A stretch of 15,000 bases of DNA from Chromera velia (Eukaryota > Sar > Chromeraceae). The stretch spans positions 11,269 through 26,268 of the forward strand of contig JAHBMJ010001569.1 of assembly GCA_018398765.1 (NCBI GenBank), in the 5' to 3' direction. Both the position numbers and the translations under genes were made by a program. Below the pieces are notes generated by a model, which ran no database searches, was not told the origin of the DNA, and saw only the letters and a list, made by a program, of their open reading frames with translations. Shown here piece by piece: positions 1 through 6,379 of this stretch; position 1 is the first letter of the stretch, and each line of letters opens with the position of its first letter.

Positions 1-136
1 GGGAGGCAGGGAGGGGGGGAGGGAGGGGGGGAGGGAGGGAGGCCGGAAGGAAGGGAGGGACGGAGGGCGGAGGAATAGAGAAGGGGAGGGAGGGAGAGCG
101 GAGGGAGGGAGGGAGAGAGCTAGCGGGGAGAGAGAA

Positions 137-197
<61 letters not shown>

Positions 198-198
198 A

Positions 199-247
<49 letters not shown>

Positions 248-284
248 GAAAGAGGAAGAGAGAGAAAGAGAAAGAGAGAGAGAG
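1..284. repeat. G-rich (GGGA)n tract followed by (GA)n microsatellite
   Basis: Bases 1-120 are almost purely G and A with many GGG runs (GGGA and GGAGGG units), so the plus strand could form G-quadruplexes. Bases 121-284 are an interrupted (GA)n microsatellite with AAAG variants. The open minus-strand frame across it encodes only Ser/Leu/Phe and is a composition artefact. No gene is supported here. Confidence 0.95.
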
Positions 285-340
285 TTTGACTGTCTTCCTC
301 CCCCCATAAATTATGGGATCTTCAACACTGTCAGTCAAAC
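284..340. repeat. Nested inverted repeat at the edge of the GA tract
   Basis: GTTTGACTG (284-292) is repeated in perfect inverted form as CAGTCAAAC (332-340). Inside lies a second near-perfect palindrome, CCCATAAATTATGGG. The two nested stems could extrude as a cruciform or fold as a hairpin transcript. It begins exactly where the GA microsatellite stops. Function unknown. Confidence 0.75.
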
Positions 341-1197
341 AGGGCGGGATGCAGCCACTTAATTAATTGGGAGCGACGCGGAGTACGCAAGACATATACG
401 GACACATATATACTCACACAAAGACAGACCTAGCAGGCAGACATGCACGTGCCCTGAATAGCTCTGAACAACACTGAGGCTGTTGGTTTGATTTGGTTTG
501 ATGACGTCGGAAAAGGCCAGAGAGAGCGGAAACGAGCCGGGAGCTTACTAAAATCAATGTCGAGAACGCCACTTTTCGCCACTTAAAGTTTCTGTTTGTC
601 TGCTTTCTGAACGCGCGGCAAGGTCGCTTCAGATTGCACGAATGTCATTCTTCGTTTTCCCAACAGAAGAGCCTGACTCGACAGACAGAAAAAAACACCA
701 AAGAAAGTGAACAGAAGCGGTGTGGAACACGAGACCGCTCGTGAAGATGGCTTTTCCGAATGGTTATCGATATAAAATCTGAAAGTCGCCGAAGGTCAGT
801 TCCACTTTGATCAGGTTTGCCATTTGTGCCCTTTGCAACATCAAGATGGGCTTCTGGGAAGGTCTTTGCCAAGCTAGTTTGCTAGCTTTCTGTGTCGAGC
901 CAGCGGTCTGTTTCCATAGCGAAGCTAGCCATTGAAACAGGCCATGCACAGTCTGCATGGATTAAGGTCAGACAATCAGCTTCATGCAAAAAAAAAAAAA
1001 AATCAGCTTCATGCAATGATGCATACGAATGCATCCATGCATGCATGTACGAGCCCGATATATAAAAAGTTATGTACGGGCCCGTGTGGGGTCCACTGCA
1101 TGCATACATGCGCACTGGCCCCGGCCACGGCCGAATTTCTCAAAATTCGTGCATCCTCTATAAACGTCGATCGTAAAACTGCCTCAACAACTCTGCG
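341..1197. other. Unassigned region with short repeats
   Basis: No gene could be supported. Visible structure: a perfect 7-bp inverted repeat with a 5-nt loop, CCATGCA-CAGTC-TGCATGG (942-960); a duplicated AATCAGCTTCATGCA (974-988 and 1002-1016) separated by a run of about 14 A; and an alternating CATGCATGCATG stretch near 1030-1050. Short minus-strand open frames between 645 and 960 show no recognisable domain. Confidence 0.6.
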
Positions 1198-1396
1198 TTT
1201 AGGCTCCCGCGGCCCCGATCGGCTACTATATATTAGGTGGGCCCAGTTAGAGCAGTGCCTATATGCGCCTTGCTTAGGGCTTCATCCTAACAAGTCGCAG
1301 GGGCGACACTGCTAATAACGCTCTAATAGCTACTTGACCTATCAATCTAGCTGCTTTAGGCTATTAGTATGCGCCACCCTAAGAACCTCTGGCTCC
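1198..1396. repeat. 199-bp direct repeat, copy 1
   Basis: This 199-bp unit recurs in the same orientation at 1722-1920, with 18 mismatches and no gaps by eye (about 91% identical). The first 45 bases and the centre are almost identical. It can fold into two adjacent hairpins: CTTGCTTAGG/CCTAACAAG (1269-1278 with 1286-1294) and GTCGC/GCGAC (1294-1298 with 1303-1307), enclosed in this copy by GCAGTG/CACTGC. A further pair, CTAATAGC/GCTATTAG, lies downstream. It sits downstream of the minus-strand recombinase relic and may be part of that element's terminal repeats; a SINE-like dispersed repeat is the alternative. Confidence 0.85.
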
Positions 1397-1721
1397 CGCA
1401 ATCGATAAAGGTTCCCATTCGCTATCTTAGCGCCCACAATTTATTTTAAACTGGTACAGACTGGTTCATCCCTTGGCCAGGCTCACCAGCTGAGCAGTTT
1501 AATGCTTGAAGCACAAAATTATGATTGAATTTCACCAAATAACGGCGGGTGGGTGGGTGAATTCGTCAGTTCGAAACAGAACTGAGTCAACTTTACATCT
1601 TTTGGTTCCGTTACGCGTAGAATCGAGCCATTTTTCGGGTGCTCATTAGCTGTGAAGCCTCCGTATATGGCCTGTATGCCTAAACGCAGGCTGGCCTTGC
1701 AGGCTCAGCATCGCCTATTCA
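1397..1721. other. 325-bp spacer between the two 199-bp repeats
   Basis: No coding potential is seen. It contains a short GGGT run (about 1543-1558). If the 199-bp repeats belong to a DIRS/Ngaro-type element, this stretch occupies the place of the internal 'A2' block between B1 and B2, but no matching 'A1' copy was found elsewhere in the window. Confidence 0.4.
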
Positions 1722-1920
1722 TTTAGGCTCCCGCGGCCCCGATCGGCTACTATATATTAGGTGGGCCTAGATAGAGAGGTGCCTATATGCGCCTTGCTTA
1801 GGGCTTCACCCTAACAAGTCGCAGAGGCGACGCTGCTAATAACGCTTTAATAGCTACTTGACCTATCGGTCTAGCTACTTTATATTATTAGCATGCGCCG
1901 CCCTAGAAACCTCTGGCTCC
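1722..1920. repeat. 199-bp direct repeat, copy 2
   Basis: Second copy of the repeat at 1198-1396, same length and orientation. The two central hairpins are kept: both substitutions in that region fall in the loops, not the stems. The outer GCAGTG/CACTGC pairing and the CTAATAGC/GCTATTAG pairing are lost. Its edge lies 178 bp beyond the stop codon of the recombinase relic read on the minus strand. Confidence 0.85.
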
Positions 1921-2098
1921 AAGGCTGAAAGTGGGCCCCCATAATGATAGCTAAGGGTGTCATAAGGCTATGGCAGCGTGAAGCTAAGGAACTCGTGAAG
2001 TGCTGCATAATGGAGCCATGATGGTCCTTAGATGAGCGCTTAGAGCCTGCCTGTTGGACAGCTGCCGCAGATTAGTATGCATGCACATGCCTCTAGAA
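1921..2098. other. Region between recombinase stop and 199-bp repeat
   Basis: No coding domain recognised. On the minus strand this is the 3' flank of the recombinase relic, between its TAA stop (2101-2099) and the 199-bp repeat. It would be the 3' untranslated or terminal part of that mobile element. Confidence 0.4.
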
Positions 2099-2302
2099 TT
2101 AAGCAATCAGGTCCCTGATTCTTTGCGGTCGGACGACAATATAGGCTACATCACTGCGAGCTCCCTTGCTTTTTTTCCTATTTCCCAGACTCTGGTGTCC
2201 CAGGATGTCTGTGATGAGGTCCGGGACTTCTGTAAGCTCATAAAGCTAGGAGGCCCCCCCTTTCCTCAAACAGTAGACGGTCTTCCCGTTTGTGTGGGCA
2301 TG
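2099..2302 (-). pseudogene. Tyrosine recombinase relic, C-terminal catalytic part
   Basis: Sixty-eight codons read from 2302 down to a TAA at 2101-2099. Visible motifs are VYCLRKGGAS, the H-x-x-R box II in which the expected His is Tyr (TAC at 2275-2273) while the Arg is kept (2266-2264); then DILGHQSLGN, the conserved LGH (His codon 2197-2195); then DVAYIVVRPQRIRDLIA with a candidate nucleophile Tyr at 2143-2141. The LGH-to-Tyr spacing is 18 residues, longer than the roughly 10 usual in phage-type integrases, so this Tyr is an inference. One in-frame TAG (2248-2246) follows GGAS. The fragment begins directly at the end of the 2.8-kb insert and shares its frame with the piece on the far side (5116-5082). 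In the family, this region completes the active site that cuts and joins DNA through a phosphotyrosine bond. Certainly inactive here. Confidence 0.85.
2293..2302. repeat. Candidate 10-bp target-site duplication, left copy
   Basis: TGTGGGCATG on the plus strand directly abuts the left terminal repeat at 2303. It matches TGTGGGGGAG (5082-5091) at 7 of 10 positions. The support comes from reading frame: dropping the element and one 10-bp copy puts the recombinase codons on both sides in register. Confidence 0.65.
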
Positions 2303-2352
2303 GTTGCCCCAGTTTTGCTGACATTCTCCTGGTGAAATGCCCGGATTGTCCG
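2303..2352 (+). repeat. Left terminal inverted repeat
   Basis: About 50 bp matching the right end in inverted orientation. Differences in the best-matching first 27 bp are all transitions. Further inside, TATGTCCGGGCATGTGCC (about 2355-2373) recurs in direct orientation near the right end (about 5003-5021); its core is nearly palindromic. Confidence 0.75.
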
Positions 2353-2770
2353 TGGTATGTCCGGGCATGTGCCATGGGAGTCGGGGGATTGACCAGGCAT
2401 AGTACTTGGGATAGGTCCGGGCACTTAGAAAAAAATCCTAGGGGGTGTACGGGGGACAGGTCTAGGCAGTTCCTAAAAAATTCCTAGGCATTAAAAGCCA
2501 AAATAAAAGATTTTCTTGGGGATGATAAACATGCTTATAGCTGATTTAAAACTGATGAAATGCAATAATATGATAAAATGTAACATAAAAGCATGAAATT
2601 TTTATACTTCAAGGTCTTCATCCACTCCTTCTCCACCTTTTCCTTGATCTATTTCTCTTTTTTCTTCCATGTACAGAGCAGAGATAAACAAAGACTTCTC
2701 TTCCTCAGAGAAGTCTGGGTTTAGTGCTAAAAACTGACTTCTCTTATTTCATTTATTCAAAATAAGAGCA

Positions 2771-2912
2771 CGGCAGCTAGTTGCACAGCTTTGTCTGGCT
2801 GTCGATTTCGATTTATAAATGAATGAATGAATGAATGAATGAATGAATATGATCAATACATTTACTGCACTTACACTGTCTTTCTTTGCCCTTTGTTTCT
2901 TTGCTTGCTGCA
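2771..2912. repeat. Internal duplicated segment, copy 1, with (ATGA)n expansion
   Basis: CGGCAGCTAGTT, then CTGGCTGTCGATTTCGATT, then a TTTACTGCACTTA block and a pyrimidine-rich tail, recur at 3174-3293 in the same order and orientation. Copy 1 alone carries a tandem (ATGA)n microsatellite of about 30 bp (2818-2849) at the point where copy 2 reads a short unrelated stretch. So the microsatellite arose, or was lost, after the duplication. Confidence 0.7.
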
Positions 2913-3173
2913 CAGAAAGACAGCTCATCTCCATATTTCTTTCTTCCACTTGTTTTGTCCTTCTTCTCTAGACAGATAGACAAACAAACAAAGGCTTAAA
3001 GAGTCGCATCTTTTATGAAAGTGAGAAGGACAAAGCGTCGTTACCAAACAGAAAGAAGAGAGAGAGGGAGAAAGAAGGAGAGAGGCTGACAGAGAGCAAT
3101 TTTGAATCAAAAGTCTTTAAAAAAATGAGGCAGGATGGCCGTTCTGATGCCGTTCATACTTGTTGGCAAGTAG

Positions 3174-3293
3174 CGGCAGCTAGTTCAGCAGCCCTGACTG
3201 GCTGTCGATTTCGATTCACGGACGTGATCGGCTTAATTACTGCACTTAGAACATCTTTCTTGCCTTTTATCTTTTTGCTCGCTTCTTTCAGTC
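3174..3293. repeat. Internal duplicated segment, copy 2
   Basis: Partner of 2771-2912, about 400 bp away, without the ATGA microsatellite. The small open frame overlapping it (from 3125) has no recognisable domain and ends in the GTAACC cluster, so it is not called a gene. Confidence 0.7.
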
Positions 3294-3384
3294 TCTTTTA
3301 TCTTTGTTTGTTTCTTTGCTTGCATCTTATATCAGTTTTCTTCTTCAGAACCGATATAAAAAACTTCTTAGGTAAAGTATACCT

Positions 3385-3690
3385 GAAAGTAACAGTAACC
3401 CTAGGGCCTGGCACTTATAGACCTCAAGTAGGTTACGACTTCTGTAACCCTAGGGTCTAGACTTTTTAAAATCATCCTACACTCCAAAACCTGTACCAAT
3501 CGATTATTTGGATAAAGTTATGCAAAAAAATGCTAACATGGTTCATCGGTCTTTGAGGTTACATGCATAAAGGATCAAAATTGACCTGTCCCTCTCACAT
3601 TGTCACTAAACCCCTCGTAACCCTACAACCTGTAACCTTTTACCCCTATAGCATGTAACCTTGTGTAACCCTATGTAACCGTGCATAAAA
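3385..3690. repeat. GTAACC-rich cluster, left
   Basis: Scattered GTAACC / GGTTAC hexamers, often as GTAACCCT or TGTAACC, for example near 3392, 3430 (inverted), 3449, 3558 (inverted), 3617, 3634, 3655, 3665 and 3674. The density is far above chance. It flanks the coding relic on its 3' side. Confidence 0.7.
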
Positions 3691-3756
3691 CAAGTCGAAA
3701 ACAACATTTTATGCAAGAATAAAGGGCCAGACATTCATTTCCATTCATAGTTGGCA

Positions 3757-4457
3757 CTACGTGGTGTCCTCAGTGGCACTTGCCTCCTCATGATCCAGAG
3801 TTGCCCATTTTTTCTCAATTTTTTCATACTCCTCTATCGACAGAAACACGTAGTCCCCTGCACACCGAGCATTTTCAGACTTGGCAAAGACTGTGTCAAT
3901 TCTCATTTTATTTACTCTGAAAAGATAAACAGTCTGGGAGGTGGATGCATTCCGTGCCCACTCTCTGGATGGAGCCTGTCTCATCACCGAAAACTTAGTC
4001 TACACATCGTCCCCCTCTTCCCCTTCCGACCGACTCTCGCGAAAAGAAAAAACCAACACTCATATGTTTTTCTGAGGTTCTGTGAAGGAAACAACGCGCA
4101 TACCTGTAGAAGCAGGCAGACGTGTGTGCTTGTCGACTTTCTTTGGGTCAACAAAGTCCAGTACTTTGTTTAAATACCATGAGTAACCGTCTCCCTCAAC
4201 CCACTGACAGGCGTACACCCCCCCCACCCAAACGTTGTGTTCAGTTTTATATAATCAACATAGTGCATGCTTTGTTTTCTGTTTTTGTTTAAAACAGCTG
4301 GATAAGACAATGCCATTGAGTCTTTGTGTTGTTTTTTCTGTCAATGAAGGGACACCATCTGTGGCTGGACGGCTGGGTTGATCATGCAACGATTCGCGTT
4401 GGTGACGTTGGGCTTAGGTATAATTGGTCTGATCTCATAGAAAATCAGCGTTTCAGT
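3757..4457 (-). pseudogene. Broken coding relic of unknown family inside the TIR element
   Basis: Three blocks on the minus strand read like protein. Block A (4457-4224) is 77 codons broken by one TGA (4343-4341); it includes SMHYVDYIKLNTTFG. Block B (4218-4105) is 38 codons with VYACQWVEGDGYSWYLNKV followed by DFVDPKKVDKHTRLPAST. A and B are out of frame by one base at a run of eight G (plus-strand C, 4218-4225). Block C (3914-3757) contains MRIDTVFAKSENARCAGDYV then FLSIEEYEKIEKKW and ends at a TAG. B ends at ACAG/GTATGC, a fair splice donor (intron from 4103), and an acceptor after TTTTCAGAG (3920-3915) gives a matching phase. The CAG at 4340-4338, right after the TGA, could also be an acceptor. 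I do not recognise the family; a transposase C-terminus or a captured host gene are both possible. Confidence 0.55.
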
Positions 4458-4509
4458 CTATTTGTATGTTTGAGACATTGCATACAACTTTTGGCATTCA
4501 TGTGACATG

Positions 4510-4810
4510 CGGTTTCATAAGGTTACACCCTAGAGAGCCTCGGTTACAAGCTGAACCTACATGTTTGTAAAAGGGTCCGTAACCTTGTAACCTGTAACCC
4601 AGCTAAAGGACATGACTTTAAGGGGGGTAACCTTATGTAACCTGAAGACCTATACTGTAAAAATGTGTTTTTTTGATGTAACTCGACTTAGTTGACCTGT
4701 ACAATTAGCAAACTATCTAGATTTTCAGAAAAAAATATATTTTTGAGTTAGGAACTTCACATGTAACCCAATACACACTCCGGAGTGCGAGGCCCTAGCA
4801 GTAACCATAC
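4510..4810. repeat. GTAACC-rich cluster, right
   Basis: Same hexamer as the cluster at 3385-3690: GGTTAC near 4520 and 4543, then GTAACC near 4580, 4587, 4594, 4627 and 4636, and further copies near 4763 and 4801. The two clusters bracket the coding relic, like subterminal protein-binding repeats of transposons, though they are not symmetric with respect to the element ends. Confidence 0.7.
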
Positions 4811-5031
4811 CTAAAGATTGTATCATTATCATCTTTTTAAACGTTGTAGTAACAATCACTATACCTGGTAAATCTTTAGCTATTGCCCGGTCTATCCCTA
4901 AAAATATGCCTAGAAACTCCTAGCAAAAATCCTAGGCATTTATTAAAAAATAAAAAAAAAATCCCTAGGACTTCCCAGGCACAAGCCCAATTTGGCGTAT
5001 GTATGTCCGGGCATATGCGTCAGAAATCGAA

Positions 5032-5081
5032 GGACATTCTGGGTATTCATCCTTGGAGAATATCAGTAAAACTGGGGTAAC
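5032..5081 (-). repeat. Right terminal inverted repeat
   Basis: Complement of the left end at 2303-2352. On the minus strand it starts exactly at 5081, next to the candidate target-site copy at 5082-5091. Confidence 0.75.
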
Positions 5082-5091
5082 TGTGGGGGAG
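5082..5091. repeat. Candidate 10-bp target-site duplication, right copy
   Basis: TGTGGGGGAG, partner of 2293-2302. On the minus strand it forms codons CTC CCC CAC A.. of the recombinase frame. The next two bases, beyond the other copy (2292-2291), complete an ACA codon and continue the C-terminal catalytic frame. Confidence 0.65.
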
Positions 5092-5520
5092 CGCTTCTTG
5101 CACCTATGCTTTCTATGTTCTTGGGAACGCGTCATCTGATAAAGGTCCTTGATCAGGTGCTACCCAATAGCCTGTTCTGGCACTCCACACCCTGAAAAGC
5201 GGACTTCCATCATCTGGTGGTCCAAATCTGAGGAACCTGTAAATGATGTCGCCGATGGCAACAATTCGATTTCTTCTAGGGAGGTGCAGCCACTGTTCTC
5301 ATCTGTCCTCTGCCATACCCGTCGCCTTTTTGCTTGAGAACTTCTTCGTCCCAACCAAGCCAGTTGCCGCTGACCCTGTCAAAGGCTGGTATGATCTAAC
5401 ACCTTTCAATATGCCTGAGGTTAGCGAAACGTTGGTACCCATAGTAATACAGGATGGTAATGGCCTGGTCTCTGACTATTGGGGGCGATTGGTGATCCAC
5501 TGCTATCGACGTGCTGGGGA

Positions 5521-5528
5521 TCCATTTG
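5521..5528. repeat. 8-bp target-site duplication of the MITE, left copy
   Basis: TCCATTTG, identical to 5763-5770. It lies inside the codons for FKW of the recombinase frame. Confidence 0.85.
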
Positions 5529-5762
5529 AACCTCCCTGAACCTAAATGCTACTTTAAAAAATATAATCAAAATAATCTCTATCTGCGGCATCGTTTTTTA
5601 AAAGACCATCCACACCTGTGGCATAGACGGTTAAGACACCGTCCAAATATACGGCTTTGGCTTTCAAGACACCGTAAATGATCCGCGCTACAGGCGCGGA
5701 TTTTTAAGCTTATCCAAAAATGCAGCTTAAACTTTCAAGTGGTAGTTAAGTTCAGGGAGCTC
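5529..5762. mobile_element. 234-bp MITE (hAT-like) inserted in the recombinase relic
   Basis: Ends are AACCTCCCTGAACCTAA and, read inverted from 5762, GAGCTCCCTGAACTTAA; CTCCCTGAAC is a perfect shared 10-mer. Flanked by a perfect 8-bp duplication, TCCATTTG. An 8-bp duplication with short TIRs fits hAT-derived MITEs. The interior is AT-rich and holds a perfect hairpin ATCCGCGC/GCGCGGAT with a 5-nt loop (5681-5701) and repeated AAGACACCGT words. No coding capacity. Removing 234 + 8 bp brings the frame ending EIFSKW into register with the frame starting KWIPSTS, so the boundaries are well fixed. Confidence 0.88.
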
Positions 5763-5770
5763 TCCATTTG
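5763..5770. repeat. 8-bp target-site duplication of the MITE, right copy
   Basis: TCCATTTG, identical to 5521-5528, on the core-binding side of the MITE. Confidence 0.85.
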
Positions 5771-6115
5771 CTGAAGATCTCTCGTACTTCATCTGGCGTG
5801 ATTGCCTGCACCGAAGAGGCAACCCGATGGTTCAATGTCTTCTGAAGGCCCATCCAAAAGTGCCTCAGTGACGGGTCATTGAGTGGAGGAGGCTAATAGT
5901 TGTCAATTCTGTACTACCACTGCAGCGCGGCCCGCAAAGTTCGAAGAAACGACACTGGTCTGCCTTGGATGCTTGCAAAGACAGCTTTCACTTTGTCTGT
6001 GGAGTCGCATGGAAGGAGCTCCCGAGGTATCCCGAGGGGACGTGTCTAATGTATGGACGTATCTGATTGCTGATTCATATGAGGCGACAGTAGATGTGCC
6101 ACGGTCGCGGGGGTG

Positions 6116-6274
6116 TTACTATACAGATCTAGACAAGAACCGAGGCCCTGGGCCCCGGCACGTGATAGACTGCAAGTGAATGGGCCATTGAACCCTTCAT
6201 GGCCCGCATTGGCCCGCTGTTTGAAGGAGGACTGTCCATACTTTCCGGGACTCTGTACCTAGATGTGGGCCCAG
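6116..6274. other. Region between recombinase relic and carrier gene promoter
   Basis: No gene. It holds a short direct repeat, TGGCCCGC, at 6200-6207 and 6210-6217, and between them an inverted CCAAT core (ATTGG, 6208-6212) about 63 bp upstream of the TATA-like box. It probably spans the broken 5' edge of the transposon relic and the upstream promoter of the carrier gene. Confidence 0.45.
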
Positions 6275-6281
6275 TATAAAA
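6275..6281 (+). promoter_or_regulatory. TATA-like box of the carrier gene
   Basis: TATAAAA in the context CCAGTATAAAACCCC, 99 bp upstream of the ATG at 6380, with an inverted CCAAT core further upstream. The spacing suits a core promoter with a short 5' untranslated region. No transcript evidence is available, so this is a positional inference. Confidence 0.5.
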
Positions 6282-6379
6282 CCCCACACACTTTCTCCGC
6301 TAGAACTGTGGAACTGCGGGATTGGATTGTCAAATTGGCACACAATCTGCTGAGGTTTCTTCGTCTTCATTGATCTCAC

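Larger units (their letters stand above)
2303..5081. mobile_element. 2779-bp TIR DNA transposon inserted in the recombinase gene
   Basis: The ends are inverted repeats: plus-strand 2303 onward begins GTTGCCCCAGTTTTGCTGAC, and the complement from 5081 begins GTTACCCCAGTTTTACTGAT. They match 24 of 27 bases before a short gap, and similarity stays recognisable for about 50 bp. The flanks carry a degenerate 10-bp duplication (2293-2302 and 5082-5091). Long degenerate TIRs with 9-10-bp duplications are typical of Mutator-like elements, but no transposase domain was recognised, so the superfamily is an inference. Inside are CCTAGGCATT-type repeats near both ends, GTAACC-rich clusters, an internal duplication with a microsatellite, and a broken coding relic (3757-4457). 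The mutated duplication suggests an old insertion. Confidence 0.8.
5082..6115 (-). pseudogene. Tyrosine recombinase relic, core-binding domain and first catalytic box
   Basis: Read from 6115 downward. GTSTVASYESAIRYVHT, GRPVSFLRTLRAALQW and DPSLRHFWMGLQK followed by AITPDEVREIF form the helical core-binding (SAM-like) domain. After a MITE (5529-5762), ILYYYGYQRFANLRHI is catalytic box I with its Arg at 5431-5429, and RRNRIVAIGDIIYRFLR is the segment normally between boxes I and II. Family role: site-specific strand cutting and joining, here probably for a DIRS/Ngaro-like retroelement or Crypton. Damage: a one-base shift at a C run near 6036-6045, TAG stops at 5916-5914, 5895-5893, 5398-5396, 5115-5113 and 5106-5104, a second shift near 5279-5298, and two insertions. 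The N-terminus is missing: TAG TAA lies just upstream of 6115. The family call is firm; the element type is not. Confidence 0.85.

Noticed and set aside
645-958. Overlapping minus-strand open frames of 64-75 codons
   Set aside because: No recognisable motif, and overlapping frames are equally open; too weak to call.
2054-2335. Plus-strand 93-codon open frame
   Set aside because: Antisense to the recombinase C-terminal relic and crosses the transposon boundary at 2303.
3751-4173. Plus-strand 140-codon open frame
   Set aside because: Antisense shadow of the minus-strand relic blocks B and C; no recognisable domain.
5243-5539. Plus-strand 98-codon open frame
   Set aside because: It lies antisense to the recombinase box I region, whose minus-strand motifs explain the sequence.
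5612-5640. tRNA-like A-box (TGGCATAGACGGTTAAGACACC) suggesting a tRNA-derived SINE
   Set aside because: No convincing B-box follows, and the stretch lies inside the MITE, whose ends and target duplication explain the segment.
5681-5705. GC hairpin followed by T run resembling a bacterial intrinsic terminator
   Set aside because: Eukaryotic context, and the hairpin is an internal part of the MITE.
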